DNA of 64,000 nucleotides, from NCBI GenBank assembly GCA_013373085.1, contig JABXIM010000013.1, positions 62,001 to 126,000 of the forward strand. The letters run 5' to 3'. Origin of the DNA: Oceanospirillaceae bacterium. Its GTDB lineage: Bacteria; Pseudomonadota; Gammaproteobacteria; Pseudomonadales; Balneatricaceae. Made by a program: the position numbers and the translations under genes. Every line of letters starts with the position of its first letter. Position 1 is the first letter of the stretch. Under the pieces are notes generated by a model. The model did no database searches, was not told where the DNA came from, and worked only from the letters and a program-made list of their open reading frames with translations. This document shows, in pieces, positions 53,457 to 62,304 of this stretch.

Positions 53457-54323
53457 ATGCGGCTGCAGTTTTTCCAACGCCTGTTGGACCTGCTGGATGG
53501 CAGGGTGGTGGTAATCAACGATCGCGGCGAGATTTTGCTGGCGAGCCAGGCAGCCAGGTGGCAGCTTGGTCTGGCACCCGGTCGCAGGCTCGACCTTCTG
53601 CACCGAGAGGGCGAGCGGGTAGTGGTGCGTCAGCCCCTGACTCAGCAACTGCATTCGGCCATTGCGCTACGCTGGCTGAAGCTCGAATTCCTGCTGCTGA
53701 AAACGCCCAGCGTGCAGCCGCTGGCAGAAAGCCCCACCGAACTGTCGCAGCGTCATCGTGAGCTGGTTGAATTTTGTCGCCGGCCCGAGCTGCTGGCGGT
53801 GCTGCCGGCCGCGGAGCGGCGCGCGTTAAGGGCGCTGACCGGCACTGACGACGGACAGCAGTTCCAATCGATCCATGGGCAGGGTTTCGATGCGCTCGAG
53901 ATGGTTCGCCTGGCACTGGCTCCACCGTTCGCAGGCAGGCCCGAGTTCTTTTTTCAGGTGCCAACTCCGCTGCTGCCGGTCGGTGGCGACCGCCAGCAAC
54001 TGGCGTCGGCGCTGCGCTGTCTGAGCATGGAGCTGGTGGCCCGCCACCGCTGTCGGCGCCTGCTGGTCCGGCTGCACCAGGGCCGGAACGAGCTGCTGAT
54101 TACGGTACAGGACATCGGCGAGATGGAACTGCCCGGGATGCAGCGGCTGACGACGGCGCTAAAGTGGCGCGGGGCGTTGCTCGATCAGATGCAGGCATGC
54201 GAAGTGGTCGAGCGTTTCGGTGGGCGCCTGAAGCTGCGCGGCCCGGTCGCCCAGGGCCGCATCAGTATCGGTTTGCCCACAGCGCCCCCCCTTTCGCTCG
54301 AGGCCCTGTCGTCCCCGACATGA
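53457..54323 (+). CDS. Degenerate histidine-kinase-like protein, partner of the HTH-receiver
   Basis: A 288-residue soluble protein. The N terminus (LLDGRVVVINDRGEILLASQ) looks like a PAS fold. Residues 95-125 form a charged helix with His100 but no recognisable H-box. The C-terminal ~115 residues are arranged like a HATPase domain: GDRQQLASALRCLSMELVA at the N-box position but with no asparagine, VQDIGEMELP for the usual D-G-G loop, and GGRLKLRGPVAQGRISIGLP at the end. It is therefore probably not an active kinase, or is a highly divergent one. It follows the receiver gene by 123 bases. Confidence 0.5.
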   Translation: MRLQFFQRLLDLLDGRVVVINDRGEILLASQAARWQLGLAPGRRLDLLHREGERVVVRQPLTQQLHSAIALRWLKLEFLLLKTPSVQPLAESPTELSQRHRELVEFCRRPELLAVLPAAERRALRALTGTDDGQQFQSIHGQGFDALEMVRLALAPPFAGRPEFFFQVPTPLLPVGGDRQQLASALRCLSMELVARHRCRRLLVRLHQGRNELLITVQDIGEMELPGMQRLTTALKWRGALLDQMQACEVVERFGGRLKLRGPVAQGRISIGLPTAPPLSLEALSSPT

Positions 54324-54342
54324 GGCTGGAAGGCAGGATCGA

Positions 54343-55155
54343 CTATACCTGCTGGCGCTTTTCCTGCCGGTACATCAGAACGCCGGCAATGGCGACGGCG
54401 AGGCTAACGATCACGACGATAATGGTCGCCAGTGCATTGATCTGCGGACTGACGCCGAGCCGTACACTCGAATACACGACCATAGGCAGCGTGGTTGCGC
54501 CGGGACCGGAGACGAAACTGGCGATTACCAGATCGTCCATCGACAGTGTGAACGCAAGTAGCCAGCCGGCCACCAGGGCTGGGGCGATAATCGGCAGGGT
54601 GATGGCGAAAAATACCGTCATCGGTCGCGCGCCGAGGTCCAGCGCGGCTTCTTCCAGGGACTTGTCCATGTGCGCAAGGCGGCTGCGTACCACCACCGTG
54701 ACATAGGCCATCGAAAAGGTGATATGCGCCAGCGTGATGGTGGTCTGGCCGCGTCCCTCTGGCCAGCCGATCAGGTCTTCCATCGAGACGAACAGCAACA
54801 GCAGCGAAAGGCCGATGATGACGTCTGGCATCACCATTGGCGCTGCGACCATGGTTTCGAGGGTAGTGCGACCACGGAAGCGGCGGTAGCGCACCAGCGC
54901 CATCGCGGCCAGGGTGCCCAGTACTACGGCGAGGCTGGCGTTGACGGCGGCGATCTTGACGCTGAGCCAGGCCGCGCCGAGGATCTGCTCGTTATCGAGC
55001 AGCTCGAAGTACCACTTGGTACTGAAGCCTCCCCAGACAGTGACCAGCCGGCTTTCGTTGAACGAATAGACCATCAGCGACAGGATCGGCCCGTAAAGGA
55101 AGGCGTAGCCGAACAGCAGCACGGTCATCAGCAGCGGAGAGCGTTTCAGCATCAC
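54343..55155 (-). CDS. potI: Putrescine ABC transporter permease
   Basis: Inner-membrane permease of 270 residues with six helices. The ABC permease EAA loop is visible as EEAALDLGARPMTVFFAITL. FGYAFLYGPILSLMVYSFNE and TLSMDDLVIASFVSGPGATT match PotI/PotC-type polyamine permeases. It overlaps potH by 4 bases (ATGA). It converges with the degenerate kinase gene, 19 bases apart. Confidence 0.93.
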   Translation of the reverse strand: MMLKRSPLLMTVLLFGYAFLYGPILSLMVYSFNESRLVTVWGGFSTKWYFELLDNEQILGAAWLSVKIAAVNASLAVVLGTLAAMALVRYRRFRGRTTLETMVAAPMVMPDVIIGLSLLLLFVSMEDLIGWPEGRGQTTITLAHITFSMAYVTVVVRSRLAHMDKSLEEAALDLGARPMTVFFAITLPIIAPALVAGWLLAFTLSMDDLVIASFVSGPGATTLPMVVYSSVRLGVSPQINALATIIVVIVSLAVAIAGVLMYRQEKRQQV

Positions 55156-56054
55156 TGCACCTCCTCATTGCGCTGCTCGTAATGCCGCAGCAGCATGAAC
55201 GGGATGATCAGCACCACCAGCAGCACGGCCGCGAGTGCCGATGCCAGCGGCCAGTCCTTGTTGCTGAAGAATTCGGTCCACATCAGCTTGCCCAGCATCA
55301 GGGTGTTGGGGCCTCCGAGAAGATCCGGAATCACGAATTCGCCCATGACCGGGATGAATACCAACATGGCGCCGGCGAACACGCCCGGCAGCGACAGCGG
55401 CAGCGTGATGGTCAGGAACTGTTTCCAGGGGCGGCAGCCGAGATCGGCGGCCGCTTCCAGCAGCGTAAGGTCAAGGCGGATCAGGGTCGCATACAGCGGC
55501 AGGACCATGAAGGGCAGGTAGCTGTAGACGATACCGATGTAGACCGCGACCGGGGTGTGCAGTATCTCCAGCGGACTGTCGATAACACCGAGCGCCATCA
55601 ATGCCTGGTTGATCAGACCGTTGTTCTTCAGAATGCCGATCCAGGCATAGACCCGTATCAGGAACGAGGTCCAGAACGGCAGTATGATCAGCATCATCAA
55701 CGGCAGGCGCCAGTGGCGCGGTGCGCGGGCGATGGCGTAGGCCATCGGGTAACCGAGCAGCAGTGTCAGCAGCGTCGAGAAAGCGGCGATCTCCAGCGAG
55801 CTGATCAGCGCCTTGACGTAGAGGCTGTCCTCGAGCAGTAGCTGGTAGTTGCCAAGATTGACCGCCAGCATCACCAGACCGTCCTGGAATTCACGCACGA
55901 TATCCAGATACGGCGGCTGCGCCAGCGCCGACTCCGAAAGGCTCAGCTTGAGCACGAACAGGAATGGCAGCAGGAAGAACAGGCCAAGCCAGAACCAGGG
56001 GATGCCGATGATTAGCTGGCGACCATTGGGGTGGGGGAGTGAGGGCCGCTTCAT
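55152..56054 (-). CDS. potH: Putrescine ABC transporter permease
   Basis: Second permease subunit, 300 residues, six helices. The EAA loop reads LEAAADLGCRPWKQFLTITL. FWTSFLIRVYAWIGILKNNG and EFVIPDLLGGPNTLMLGKLM are characteristic of PotH/PotB. The ATG at 56054 overlaps the potG stop in an ATGA arrangement; the frame is open further upstream but only as antisense-like text of potG. Confidence 0.93.
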   Translation of the reverse strand: MKRPSLPHPNGRQLIIGIPWFWLGLFFLLPFLFVLKLSLSESALAQPPYLDIVREFQDGLVMLAVNLGNYQLLLEDSLYVKALISSLEIAAFSTLLTLLLGYPMAYAIARAPRHWRLPLMMLIILPFWTSFLIRVYAWIGILKNNGLINQALMALGVIDSPLEILHTPVAVYIGIVYSYLPFMVLPLYATLIRLDLTLLEAAADLGCRPWKQFLTITLPLSLPGVFAGAMLVFIPVMGEFVIPDLLGGPNTLMLGKLMWTEFFSNKDWPLASALAAVLLVVLIIPFMLLRHYEQRNEEVQ

Positions 56055-57187
56055 TCGACCAGGGCCCCGCAGCTGTCGGGCTGCCAGCTGATGGTCACAT
56101 GCTGGTCCCAGGTCAGCGGCTGTTCGGCCAGCGCCTGCACGTTCGACTGGGTGAACTGGACCCGCTTGCCGCCGGGCAGTTCCAGGTGGTAGATCGAGAC
56201 ACCGCCGAGGTAGGCGATCTCGCGGATCACGCCGCTGAGCTGGTTCGGCCCCTGTTCTCCGGGCGGCAGCAGACGGATTTTTTCCGGTCGCACCGCCAGG
56301 CACAGCTCCATTCCCGCGACCATCTTGCGGCTGTCGCGTACCCGCAGCTGAGTGCCGGCCTCGTCGCACTGCAACACCACTTCGTCGCCTCGCTGTTCGA
56401 CCACCACGCCTTCGAACAGATTGACGGAACCGATGAAATTGGCGGCATAGCGGCTGGCGGGAAACTCGTACAGGCGCCTTGGCGCATCGACCTGTTCGAC
56501 GCGGCCTTCACGCATCAGGGCGATGCGTGATGACATCGTCATCGCCTCTTCCTGATCGTGGGTGACGATGATAAAGGTGATGCCGAGGCGTTCCTGGATA
56601 TTGACCAGCTCGAACTGGGTTTTCTCGCGCAGTTTCTTGTCCAGTGCGCCAAGCGGCTCGTCCAGCAGCAGGATGCGTGGGTGCTTGGCCAGGGCCCGGG
56701 CCAGCGCCACGCGCTGGCGCTGACCGCCTGAAAGCTGGCTCGGCTTGCGCCGGGCGAAGGCGCTGATCTGCACCAGCTCCATCATATCCTGGACCCGTGC
56801 GTCGCGCTCGCTGCGCGGCATGCCTTCCTGCTTCAGACCAAAGGCGATGTTGTCCGCAACAGTCATATGCGGAAACAGCGCGTAGGACTGAAACATCATG
56901 TTGATCGGGCGTTCGTAAGGCGGTATCGCAGTGACGTCAATGCCGTCGATCAGTATCCGGCCGCTGGTCGGTGTTTCGAAACCGGCGAGCATGCGCAAAA
57001 GCGTGGTCTTGCCACAGCCGGAAGGACCCAGCAACGAGAAGAATTCACCCTGATGGATATCGAGGCTGACATCGTCCACCGCATAGGTCGGGCCAAAAGC
57101 CTTGGTGACGCTGTCGATCCGGATGGCCGGTTCCGCGCCGCTCGAATGCCTGTCGGTGTCGCGGGACAAGTTACGTGCCTGGTTCAT
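56051..57187 (-). CDS. potG: Putrescine ABC transporter ATP-binding protein
   Basis: ATPase of 378 residues, like E. coli PotG (377). Walker A GPSGCGKTT, Q-loop MMFQSYALFPHMTV, signature LSGGQRQRVALARAL, Walker B LLLDEPLGALDKKLR and H-loop IIVTHDQEEAM are all intact. A C-terminal TOBE domain (AVRPEKIRLLP) follows. The start at 57187 (MNQARN) fits the family length; an in-frame ATG at 57235 would sit inside the hairpin between potF and potG. Confidence 0.93.
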   Translation of the reverse strand: MNQARNLSRDTDRHSSGAEPAIRIDSVTKAFGPTYAVDDVSLDIHQGEFFSLLGPSGCGKTTLLRMLAGFETPTSGRILIDGIDVTAIPPYERPINMMFQSYALFPHMTVADNIAFGLKQEGMPRSERDARVQDMMELVQISAFARRKPSQLSGGQRQRVALARALAKHPRILLLDEPLGALDKKLREKTQFELVNIQERLGITFIIVTHDQEEAMTMSSRIALMREGRVEQVDAPRRLYEFPASRYAANFIGSVNLFEGVVVEQRGDEVVLQCDEAGTQLRVRDSRKMVAGMELCLAVRPEKIRLLPPGEQGPNQLSGVIREIAYLGGVSIYHLELPGGKRVQFTQSNVQALAEQPLTWDQHVTISWQPDSCGALVE

Positions 57188-57216
57188 TGGCTCAGGTCTT
57201 GCTCCTAGAACGAGAA

Positions 57217-57234
57217 TGCCCCCTTGCGGGGGCA
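57217..57234 (-). terminator. Intercistronic hairpin between potF and potG
   Basis: A perfect 7-bp GC-rich stem (TGCCCCC/GGGGGCA) closes a GCAA tetraloop on the minus strand, 12 bases after the potF stop. No T-run follows. It probably protects the potF mRNA end or attenuates, allowing more binding protein than permease. Confidence 0.6.
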
Positions 57235-57245
57235 TCGGAAGGGTT

Positions 57246-58349
57246 TTACTGACCGGTCTTTATCCGGGTCCAGAGGCGGTTGATCGACTTGGTTTCGCGG
57301 TCGCTGGGCGTTTTCAGCGTGATGAAGCGTTCGCGGGTGGCCTGCGGCGGATAGATGCCCGGATCCTGACGGATTTCCTCGTCGACCAGGTCCGTTGCCG
57401 CGGCGTTGGCGTTGGCGTAAGCCACGTAGTTGCTGATCGGTGCGATGACGTCGGGACGCATCAGGAAATCGATGAACTTCAGCGCCGCACCCGGGTTCGG
57501 GGCGTCGGCCGGAATCGCCATGACGTCGGTCCAGACCACGGCGCCTTCCGACGGCACCAGGTAAGCGATCTCGACATTGTTGCCGGCTTCGGCGGCGCGG
57601 TCACGGGCCTGCAGCACGTCGCCGCTGTAGCCGTGGGCAACGCACAGATCGCCGTTGGCCAGGTCGTTGATGTACTGCGAGCTGTGGAAGTAACGGATGT
57701 TCGGGCGCACGGCGTTGACGACCGCAGCGGCTTCGTCGAGCGCTTCGCGGCCGTAGTCGTTCGGGTCCTTGCCCAGGTAGGCGCGGGCCGCGACCAGCAC
57801 TTCGGTCGGGTCGTCCATCAGCGATATGCCACAGCTGGCCAGCTTGGCCGTCACCTCGGGGTCGAACAGCAGATGCCAGCTGTCGAGCGCCGCGTCCTCA
57901 CCCAGTAGTTCGCGTACCTTGGTGACGTTGATGCCGATGCCGGTGGTACCCCACATGTACGGCACCAGATACTTGTGGCCTTCGTCGATGTCACCGAGGG
58001 AGCCGAGGATCACCGGGTCGAGGTTGGCGTAATTGCTCAGTTTTTCCTTGTCCAGCGGTTGCAGGATACCGGCCTTGAGCTGGCGGTCCGCAAAGGGGCG
58101 GGCGGTCGGGAAAATCAGGTCGTAACCGCTGTGACCGGCCAGTAGTTTGGCCTCGAGCACCTCGTTGGAGTCGTAGACGTCGTAAAGGACCTTGATGCCG
58201 GTCTCCTGCTGGAACCGATCCAGGGTATCTTCGGCGATATAATCGGACCAGTTGTAAACGTGCAGTTCTTCTTCCGCCGTGGCCTGAGCGGCAACGCCCA
58301 GTGCAAGGGCGGCGGCAAGCGCTTTCAAACCAAAAGACCAGCTCTTCAT
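57246..58349 (-). CDS. potF: Periplasmic putrescine-binding protein
   Basis: Substrate-binding protein of 367 residues with a signal peptide (GLKALAAALALGVAAQATAE). The mature start EELHVYNWSDYIAEDTLDRF, DVYDSNEVLEAKLLAGHSGY and YMWGTTGIGINVTKVRELLG are typical of PotF/PotD polyamine-binding proteins. PotF-type specificity for putrescine is inferred from the potFGHI gene set. It is the first gene of the operon, followed by a hairpin and potG. Confidence 0.93.
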   Translation of the reverse strand: MKSWSFGLKALAAALALGVAAQATAEEELHVYNWSDYIAEDTLDRFQQETGIKVLYDVYDSNEVLEAKLLAGHSGYDLIFPTARPFADRQLKAGILQPLDKEKLSNYANLDPVILGSLGDIDEGHKYLVPYMWGTTGIGINVTKVRELLGEDAALDSWHLLFDPEVTAKLASCGISLMDDPTEVLVAARAYLGKDPNDYGREALDEAAAVVNAVRPNIRYFHSSQYINDLANGDLCVAHGYSGDVLQARDRAAEAGNNVEIAYLVPSEGAVVWTDVMAIPADAPNPGAALKFIDFLMRPDVIAPISNYVAYANANAAATDLVDEEIRQDPGIYPPQATRERFITLKTPSDRETKSINRLWTRIKTGQ

Positions 58350-58828
58350 CGAATGGGCTCCCCCATCTGCAGTGAGTACAAAGAAAGCTGAAACAATCCG
58401 CTGTGCAGGGCCTCTCCCAGCCCGGCGCCAGCGGCTGTTTTACAGCGCCGAATATGAACAAAACGCGAAAAAAACACCAACATTTTTTATCGACTCCGGC
58501 GAGTTTTTTCAGCCACCGTACGGGGCCAATTCGCCGGCGTCGGAGGGACCTGCGCAGCGTGGCGGGCAAGATTTAAGCTAGTTAGCGGCTTGTGGCACGT
58601 CAAGCCAGACAGGGGACGGAGCGGGCAAATGCAGAACCGGCTCTTCGCGTGTATTTCATGATGTCATAAAGCCGATCCTTCATCACCTGTCAGCAGGGTG
58701 CCTTATGCCAACGGCCTGCTACTGAATGAGGTTCGGAGCACGAAACCGGCTGAAGAAGGCGCGCTTCGCGGAGCGGCACGGGCATCGGTTATACTGCTGC
58801 GTCCCCATCACGGCAATCGGGTAACCGC
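58350..58828. other. Intergenic region between divergent potF and EVE-domain genes
   Basis: About 480 bases that must hold the potF promoter. The stretch 58450-58490 is A/T-rich. A CCGGCGA/TCGCCGG dyad lies at 58497-58503 and 58532-58538. No gene, repeat or convincing promoter could be fixed. Confidence 0.5.
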
Positions 58829-59290
58829 ATGCACTACTGGCTATTCAAGACTGAACCCGATGTTTTCGGGATCGACGATCTCGCTGCCGCGCCCGGGCAG
58901 ACTGCGCGCTGGGACGAAATCAGAAACTTCCAGGCGCGCAATTTTTTACGTGACCGGGTGCGGCCCGGCGACCAGGTACTGATCTATCACAGCAGTTGCA
59001 GGCAGGTCGGCGTTGCCGGAATCGCCGAGGTGGTTAGCGAGCCCTATGCCGACCCCAGTCAGTTCGATCCCGATCACCCGCTGTTCGACACCAAGGCGGC
59101 TCCCGGGGCACCACGCTGGTACTGTGTCGATGTGCGTCTGTCCCAGCGTTTTGCCCGTGTGCTGCCGCTCAAGGCGTTGAAGCAGGTGCCGGAACTCTCC
59201 GAAATGGTGCTGCTGCGGCAGGGACGGCTGTCGGTGCAGCCGGTGCGAGCCGAGGAATGGCATTGTATTCAAGGGTTAGTTGCCAGTTGA
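58829..59290 (+). CDS. EVE-domain protein (THYN1-like)
   Basis: A 153-residue protein that is a single EVE domain, a PUA-like fold thought to bind modified bases in DNA or RNA. It begins MHYWLFKTEPDVFGIDDLAA, contains WDEIRNFQARNFLRD and GDQVLIYHSS, and has the substrate-pocket block PRWYCVDVRLSQRF. It resembles bacterial relatives of thymocyte nuclear protein 1. It stands alone; no restriction or modification gene is adjacent, so no defence role is claimed. Confidence 0.9.
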   Translation: MHYWLFKTEPDVFGIDDLAAAPGQTARWDEIRNFQARNFLRDRVRPGDQVLIYHSSCRQVGVAGIAEVVSEPYADPSQFDPDHPLFDTKAAPGAPRWYCVDVRLSQRFARVLPLKALKQVPELSEMVLLRQGRLSVQPVRAEEWHCIQGLVAS

Positions 59291-59574
59291 TATTTATTCA
59301 TTAAAAAGCAGATTTTTTGTCGCCTTATTCCGACATAAATGCAGGGGCTATGGTGCGTAAAAATGGATTCTTACGCTTAGTGCCCCGTATTATGGTCATC
59401 CTCCATCGTGACCGATAAGATTGAAATTTCCGACTTTACCGGATATCGTGAGTGAAAATCATACCGTCGGTTTCTTTCGCGTAGCGACGAGACCATCCGC
59501 CAAGCCAATCAGCGGCAAGCCTGGCCAGGCGAGGCTTCAGTCGCGCAACAAGTCTCTCACTGCTGGTTGAGGAC

Positions 59575-60963
59575 ATGATCGGGTTCAGGGTTCGGGCGCT
59601 GATGCGTCAACTGATGTTGCCCGGGATGGGCATTCTGCTGGTCATGATCGGTGGCATTCTGGTGACCGAATACGTCGCCCGGCTCGCAGCAGACCGGGTG
59701 TATGAAGCCCACCGCCGTGAAACTCAGGCACGTCTTTCCGAGCTGCGAGCGCGGCTGGAAGGCGAAATCAACTCAGTGCTCTATTTCACCCAGGGCATGA
59801 CCTCGCTGCTGCTTTTCCGCCCCAACATTACCCGAAGCGAGTTCGATCTGGTCGCGGCGCATACGGTGCGCGGCAGTCGGCCAATCCGCAATATCGCGCT
59901 GGCACCGGATAACATCATCCGCTTCATTTTCCCGCTCGAAGGCAATGAAAAAGCCCTCGGACTCGACTACCGCAAGAACCCGGCACAATGGCCGGCGGTC
60001 AAGCGGGCGATGGAGGAAGGCATCACCACGGTCGCCGGTCCCCTGGCGCTGGTGCAGGGGGGGATTGGCCTGATTGCCCGCACGCCGGTCTTTATCGATG
60101 AGGGCAAGGAAACCCGTTACTGGGGCATGGCGTCGATCGTGATCGACATGGAAACGTTACTGCGGGAAGCCGGAGTCTTCGATGCCGATGCGCCGGCCAA
60201 GCTGGCAATGCGCGGCATCGATGGCCTGGGCGCGGATGGTGCACAGTTTTTCGGCCCAGAGGGGCTGTTCGACGAGGCCGGTATCCTGACCCAGGAGGTG
60301 ACCTTTCAGCGCAACCGCTGGCAGCTCGGGGTGATGCCCGAGGTGGCCGACGGAGAGGCGGCGGCCATGCGTGTCCGGATTCTCGCCTACGGCCTGCTGC
60401 TGATCATCGTGGCGCTGCTGCTGCAGTTGCTGCGTACCTTTCGCAACGTCGAAAGACGGGCAACCCGGGACCCGTTGACCGGGCTGCCCAACCGTCGGCT
60501 GTTGCTCGAGCGGGCAGATCAGCTGGTGGCGCTGGGGCGGCGTGGCCGGCTCGATTTCTGTCTCTGCTATGTCGATCTCAACGGCTTCAAGCCGGTCAAC
60601 GACACCTACGGCCACCACGCCGGTGACCTGGTGCTGCTTGAGGTCGCTGCGCGTCTGCGCAAGGTGTCCCGCGCGTCGGATACGGTGGCGCGGACCGGCG
60701 GCGACGAGTTTGTGCTGCTGTTGCCGGGGGTGGGCAGTGCTCAGGAGGCGGAGCTGATCGTGGGCAAGCTGCAGCAGGTGCTGCGCGAACCCGTGGTGTG
60801 CGACGCCGATCGTATCTCGATCGGTGCCAGCATGGGCTGGGCGCTGTTCCCGCAGGAAGCGGACGATCTCGAAGGTCTGATGGCGCTGGCCGACAGCCGG
60901 ATGTACAAGATGAAGGCGGAAAAGCGCAGGCTGGCGCCACAGGTCGCCGGCCTGCCGTTGTAA
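59575..60963 (+). CDS. Diguanylate cyclase with periplasmic CHASE-type sensor
   Basis: Cyclic di-GMP synthase of 462 residues. Two transmembrane helices (LMLPGMGILLVMIGGILVTE; ILAYGLLLIIVALLLQLLRT) flank a periplasmic CHASE-like domain of about 230 residues (IRNIALAPDNIIRFIFPLEG; FIDEGKETRYWGMASIVIDM). The cytoplasmic GGDEF domain has the intact RTGGDEFVLLL motif and DLNGFKPVNDTYGHHAGD. RASD five residues before GGDEF is a product-inhibition site. The ligand is unknown. The cbpM-cbpA pair converges on it 5 bases after its stop. Confidence 0.9.
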   Translation: MIGFRVRALMRQLMLPGMGILLVMIGGILVTEYVARLAADRVYEAHRRETQARLSELRARLEGEINSVLYFTQGMTSLLLFRPNITRSEFDLVAAHTVRGSRPIRNIALAPDNIIRFIFPLEGNEKALGLDYRKNPAQWPAVKRAMEEGITTVAGPLALVQGGIGLIARTPVFIDEGKETRYWGMASIVIDMETLLREAGVFDADAPAKLAMRGIDGLGADGAQFFGPEGLFDEAGILTQEVTFQRNRWQLGVMPEVADGEAAAMRVRILAYGLLLIIVALLLQLLRTFRNVERRATRDPLTGLPNRRLLLERADQLVALGRRGRLDFCLCYVDLNGFKPVNDTYGHHAGDLVLLEVAARLRKVSRASDTVARTGGDEFVLLLPGVGSAQEAELIVGKLQQVLREPVVCDADRISIGASMGWALFPQEADDLEGLMALADSRMYKMKAEKRRLAPQVAGLPL

Positions 60964-60968
60964 GCGCC

Positions 60969-61274
60969 TCAGCCTTGTTCGAGGAACCGCTCCAGCCGCT
61001 GGCGCAGCCGGCGGTTTTCCAGCCGAGTGTGCTCCAGTTCGTCCAGCAGCTCGAGCGCCAGCGCGGTACCGGACCAGTTGATGCCGAGGTCCCGGTGCAG
61101 GCGCGAAGCGCGGCGGGCCCGGGCTACCAGCCGGGCTTCGAAGCGCCATTCCTCCGTCACCTGCCCGCCGGGCACCAGAATGCCTTCTTCGACCATACGC
61201 AGCAGGCTGTCGGCTGGCAGCTCCGTGGCCTGGCTGAATTCCTCAAACGTCAGCTCGATCAGGACTGGGTTCAT
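60969..61274 (-). CDS. cbpM: Chaperone modulator CbpM
   Basis: A 101-residue MerR-like helical protein that in E. coli binds the J-domain of CbpA and inhibits it. LTFEEFSQATELPADSLLRM, then VEEGILVPGG and WRFEARLVARARRASRLHRD, matches the family; a leucine-rich coiled coil closes the protein. The ATG at 61274 overlaps the cbpA stop (TGATG); the open frame upstream has no similarity. Confidence 0.9.
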   Translation of the reverse strand: MNPVLIELTFEEFSQATELPADSLLRMVEEGILVPGGQVTEEWRFEARLVARARRASRLHRDLGINWSGTALALELLDELEHTRLENRRLRQRLERFLEQG

Positions 61275-62218
61275 CACTTGCTCCATTCGCGTCTCGGGTC
61301 GAAAGCGGCGGCGCTGGAAAGTTCGCGCCACAGCGTCTCGGTCCGCTGGTCGTGGCCGGAAGGCATGACGACCTTGAGCACCGCGAAAAGGTCGCCCTGG
61401 TGGCCACGGCCGGGCAGGCCTTTCCCGCGAATGCGCAGTCGCTGCCCGGACTGACTGTTGGCCGGGATACGCAGCTGAATGCGTCCATGCAACGTCGGGA
61501 TCTCGATGCGGGCTCCAAGTGCCGCTTCCCAGGGCGCCAGCGGTACCGTGATGATCAGGTTGTGGCCTTCGACATCATACAGTGGGTGGGGCACCAGGCG
61601 GATTCGCAGGTAGAGGTCGCCACTGGCACCACCGTGCAGACCCGGCGCTCCCTGGCCCTTGAGGCGGATCCGTTCGCCGTCGGTGACGCCGGCCGGTATC
61701 TTGACGTTGAGCTTGCGCTGACGACGTACGGGCCGCCCCTGGCCGTCCAGCTCGGTCACCTCAAAACTGACCGGCTTGGACTCTTCCGACAGGGTGTCTT
61801 CGAGGAAGATCGGCATCTCGAGTTCGATATCCCGACCGCGGGCACCAAAGCCGCCGCGCGCCTGCGAGGGTTCTTCGTGGAAACGCCCTGCGCCGAAAAT
61901 CGTTTCGAAAAAATCCGAAAAACCGCCGAAGCCCCCGGCGCCTCCGTCAAACGAACTCGAGGCATGCCAGCCCGGTGGCGGCTCGAACTGTTTACCGTGG
62001 CGTCCGTAGCGGCGCAGTTCGTCGTATTCGGCGCGCTTCTCGGCATCTTTCAACACCTCGTAGGCTTCGGACACTTCCTTGAAGTGCGCCTCGGCGTCGG
62101 TCTCGCTGCTGACATCGGGGTGGTAACGGCGCGCCAGCCGGCGATAGGCCGCCTTGATCGCTGTTTTGTCCGCATCCGGTTCGACACCGAGTATCTTGTA
62201 GTAATCCTTGAATTCCAT
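61274..62218 (-). CDS. cbpA: Curved DNA-binding protein CbpA (DnaJ family)
   Basis: DnaJ-type co-chaperone of 314 residues that binds DnaK through its J-domain and also curved DNA. The J-domain is [20 protein letters not shown] and includes the HPD motif in RYHPDVSS. A Gly/Phe-rich linker ([20 protein letters not shown]) and two C-terminal peptide-binding domains ([39 protein letters not shown]) follow, with no zinc-finger, as expected for CbpA. cbpM follows in the same operon. Confidence 0.94.
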   Translation of the reverse strand: MEFKDYYKILGVEPDADKTAIKAAYRRLARRYHPDVSSETDAEAHFKEVSEAYEVLKDAEKRAEYDELRRYGRHGKQFEPPPGWHASSSFDGGAGGFGGFSDFFETIFGAGRFHEEPSQARGGFGARGRDIELEMPIFLEDTLSEESKPVSFEVTELDGQGRPVRRQRKLNVKIPAGVTDGERIRLKGQGAPGLHGGASGDLYLRIRLVPHPLYDVEGHNLIITVPLAPWEAALGARIEIPTLHGRIQLRIPANSQSGQRLRIRGKGLPGRGHQGDLFAVLKVVMPSGHDQRTETLWRELSSAAAFDPRREWSK

Positions 62219-62271
62219 GGTTTTGCTTCGCCAAGATTTGCAAGGTTCAAGCGCCAGACTTCAGTCTGTAT

Positions 62272-62302
62272 ACCACTCACCACTCACCACTCACCACTCA
62301 CC
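62272..62302. repeat. Heptamer tandem repeat, ACCACTC x 4.4
   Basis: Four exact ACCACTC units plus ACC lie between the ghrA stop and the cbpA start. The same word forms inverted repeats at 18877-18945. The unit is too short and unspaced for a CRISPR. Confidence 0.85.
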
Positions 62303-62304
62303 GT

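Noticed and set aside
58829-59290. EVE-domain protein as part of a defence island
   Set aside because: EVE proteins can be linked to modified-base restriction, but the neighbours here are putrescine transport and cyclic di-GMP genes.
62272-62302. Direct repeats considered as a CRISPR array
   Set aside because: Units are 7 bp with no spacers and no cas genes are nearby.
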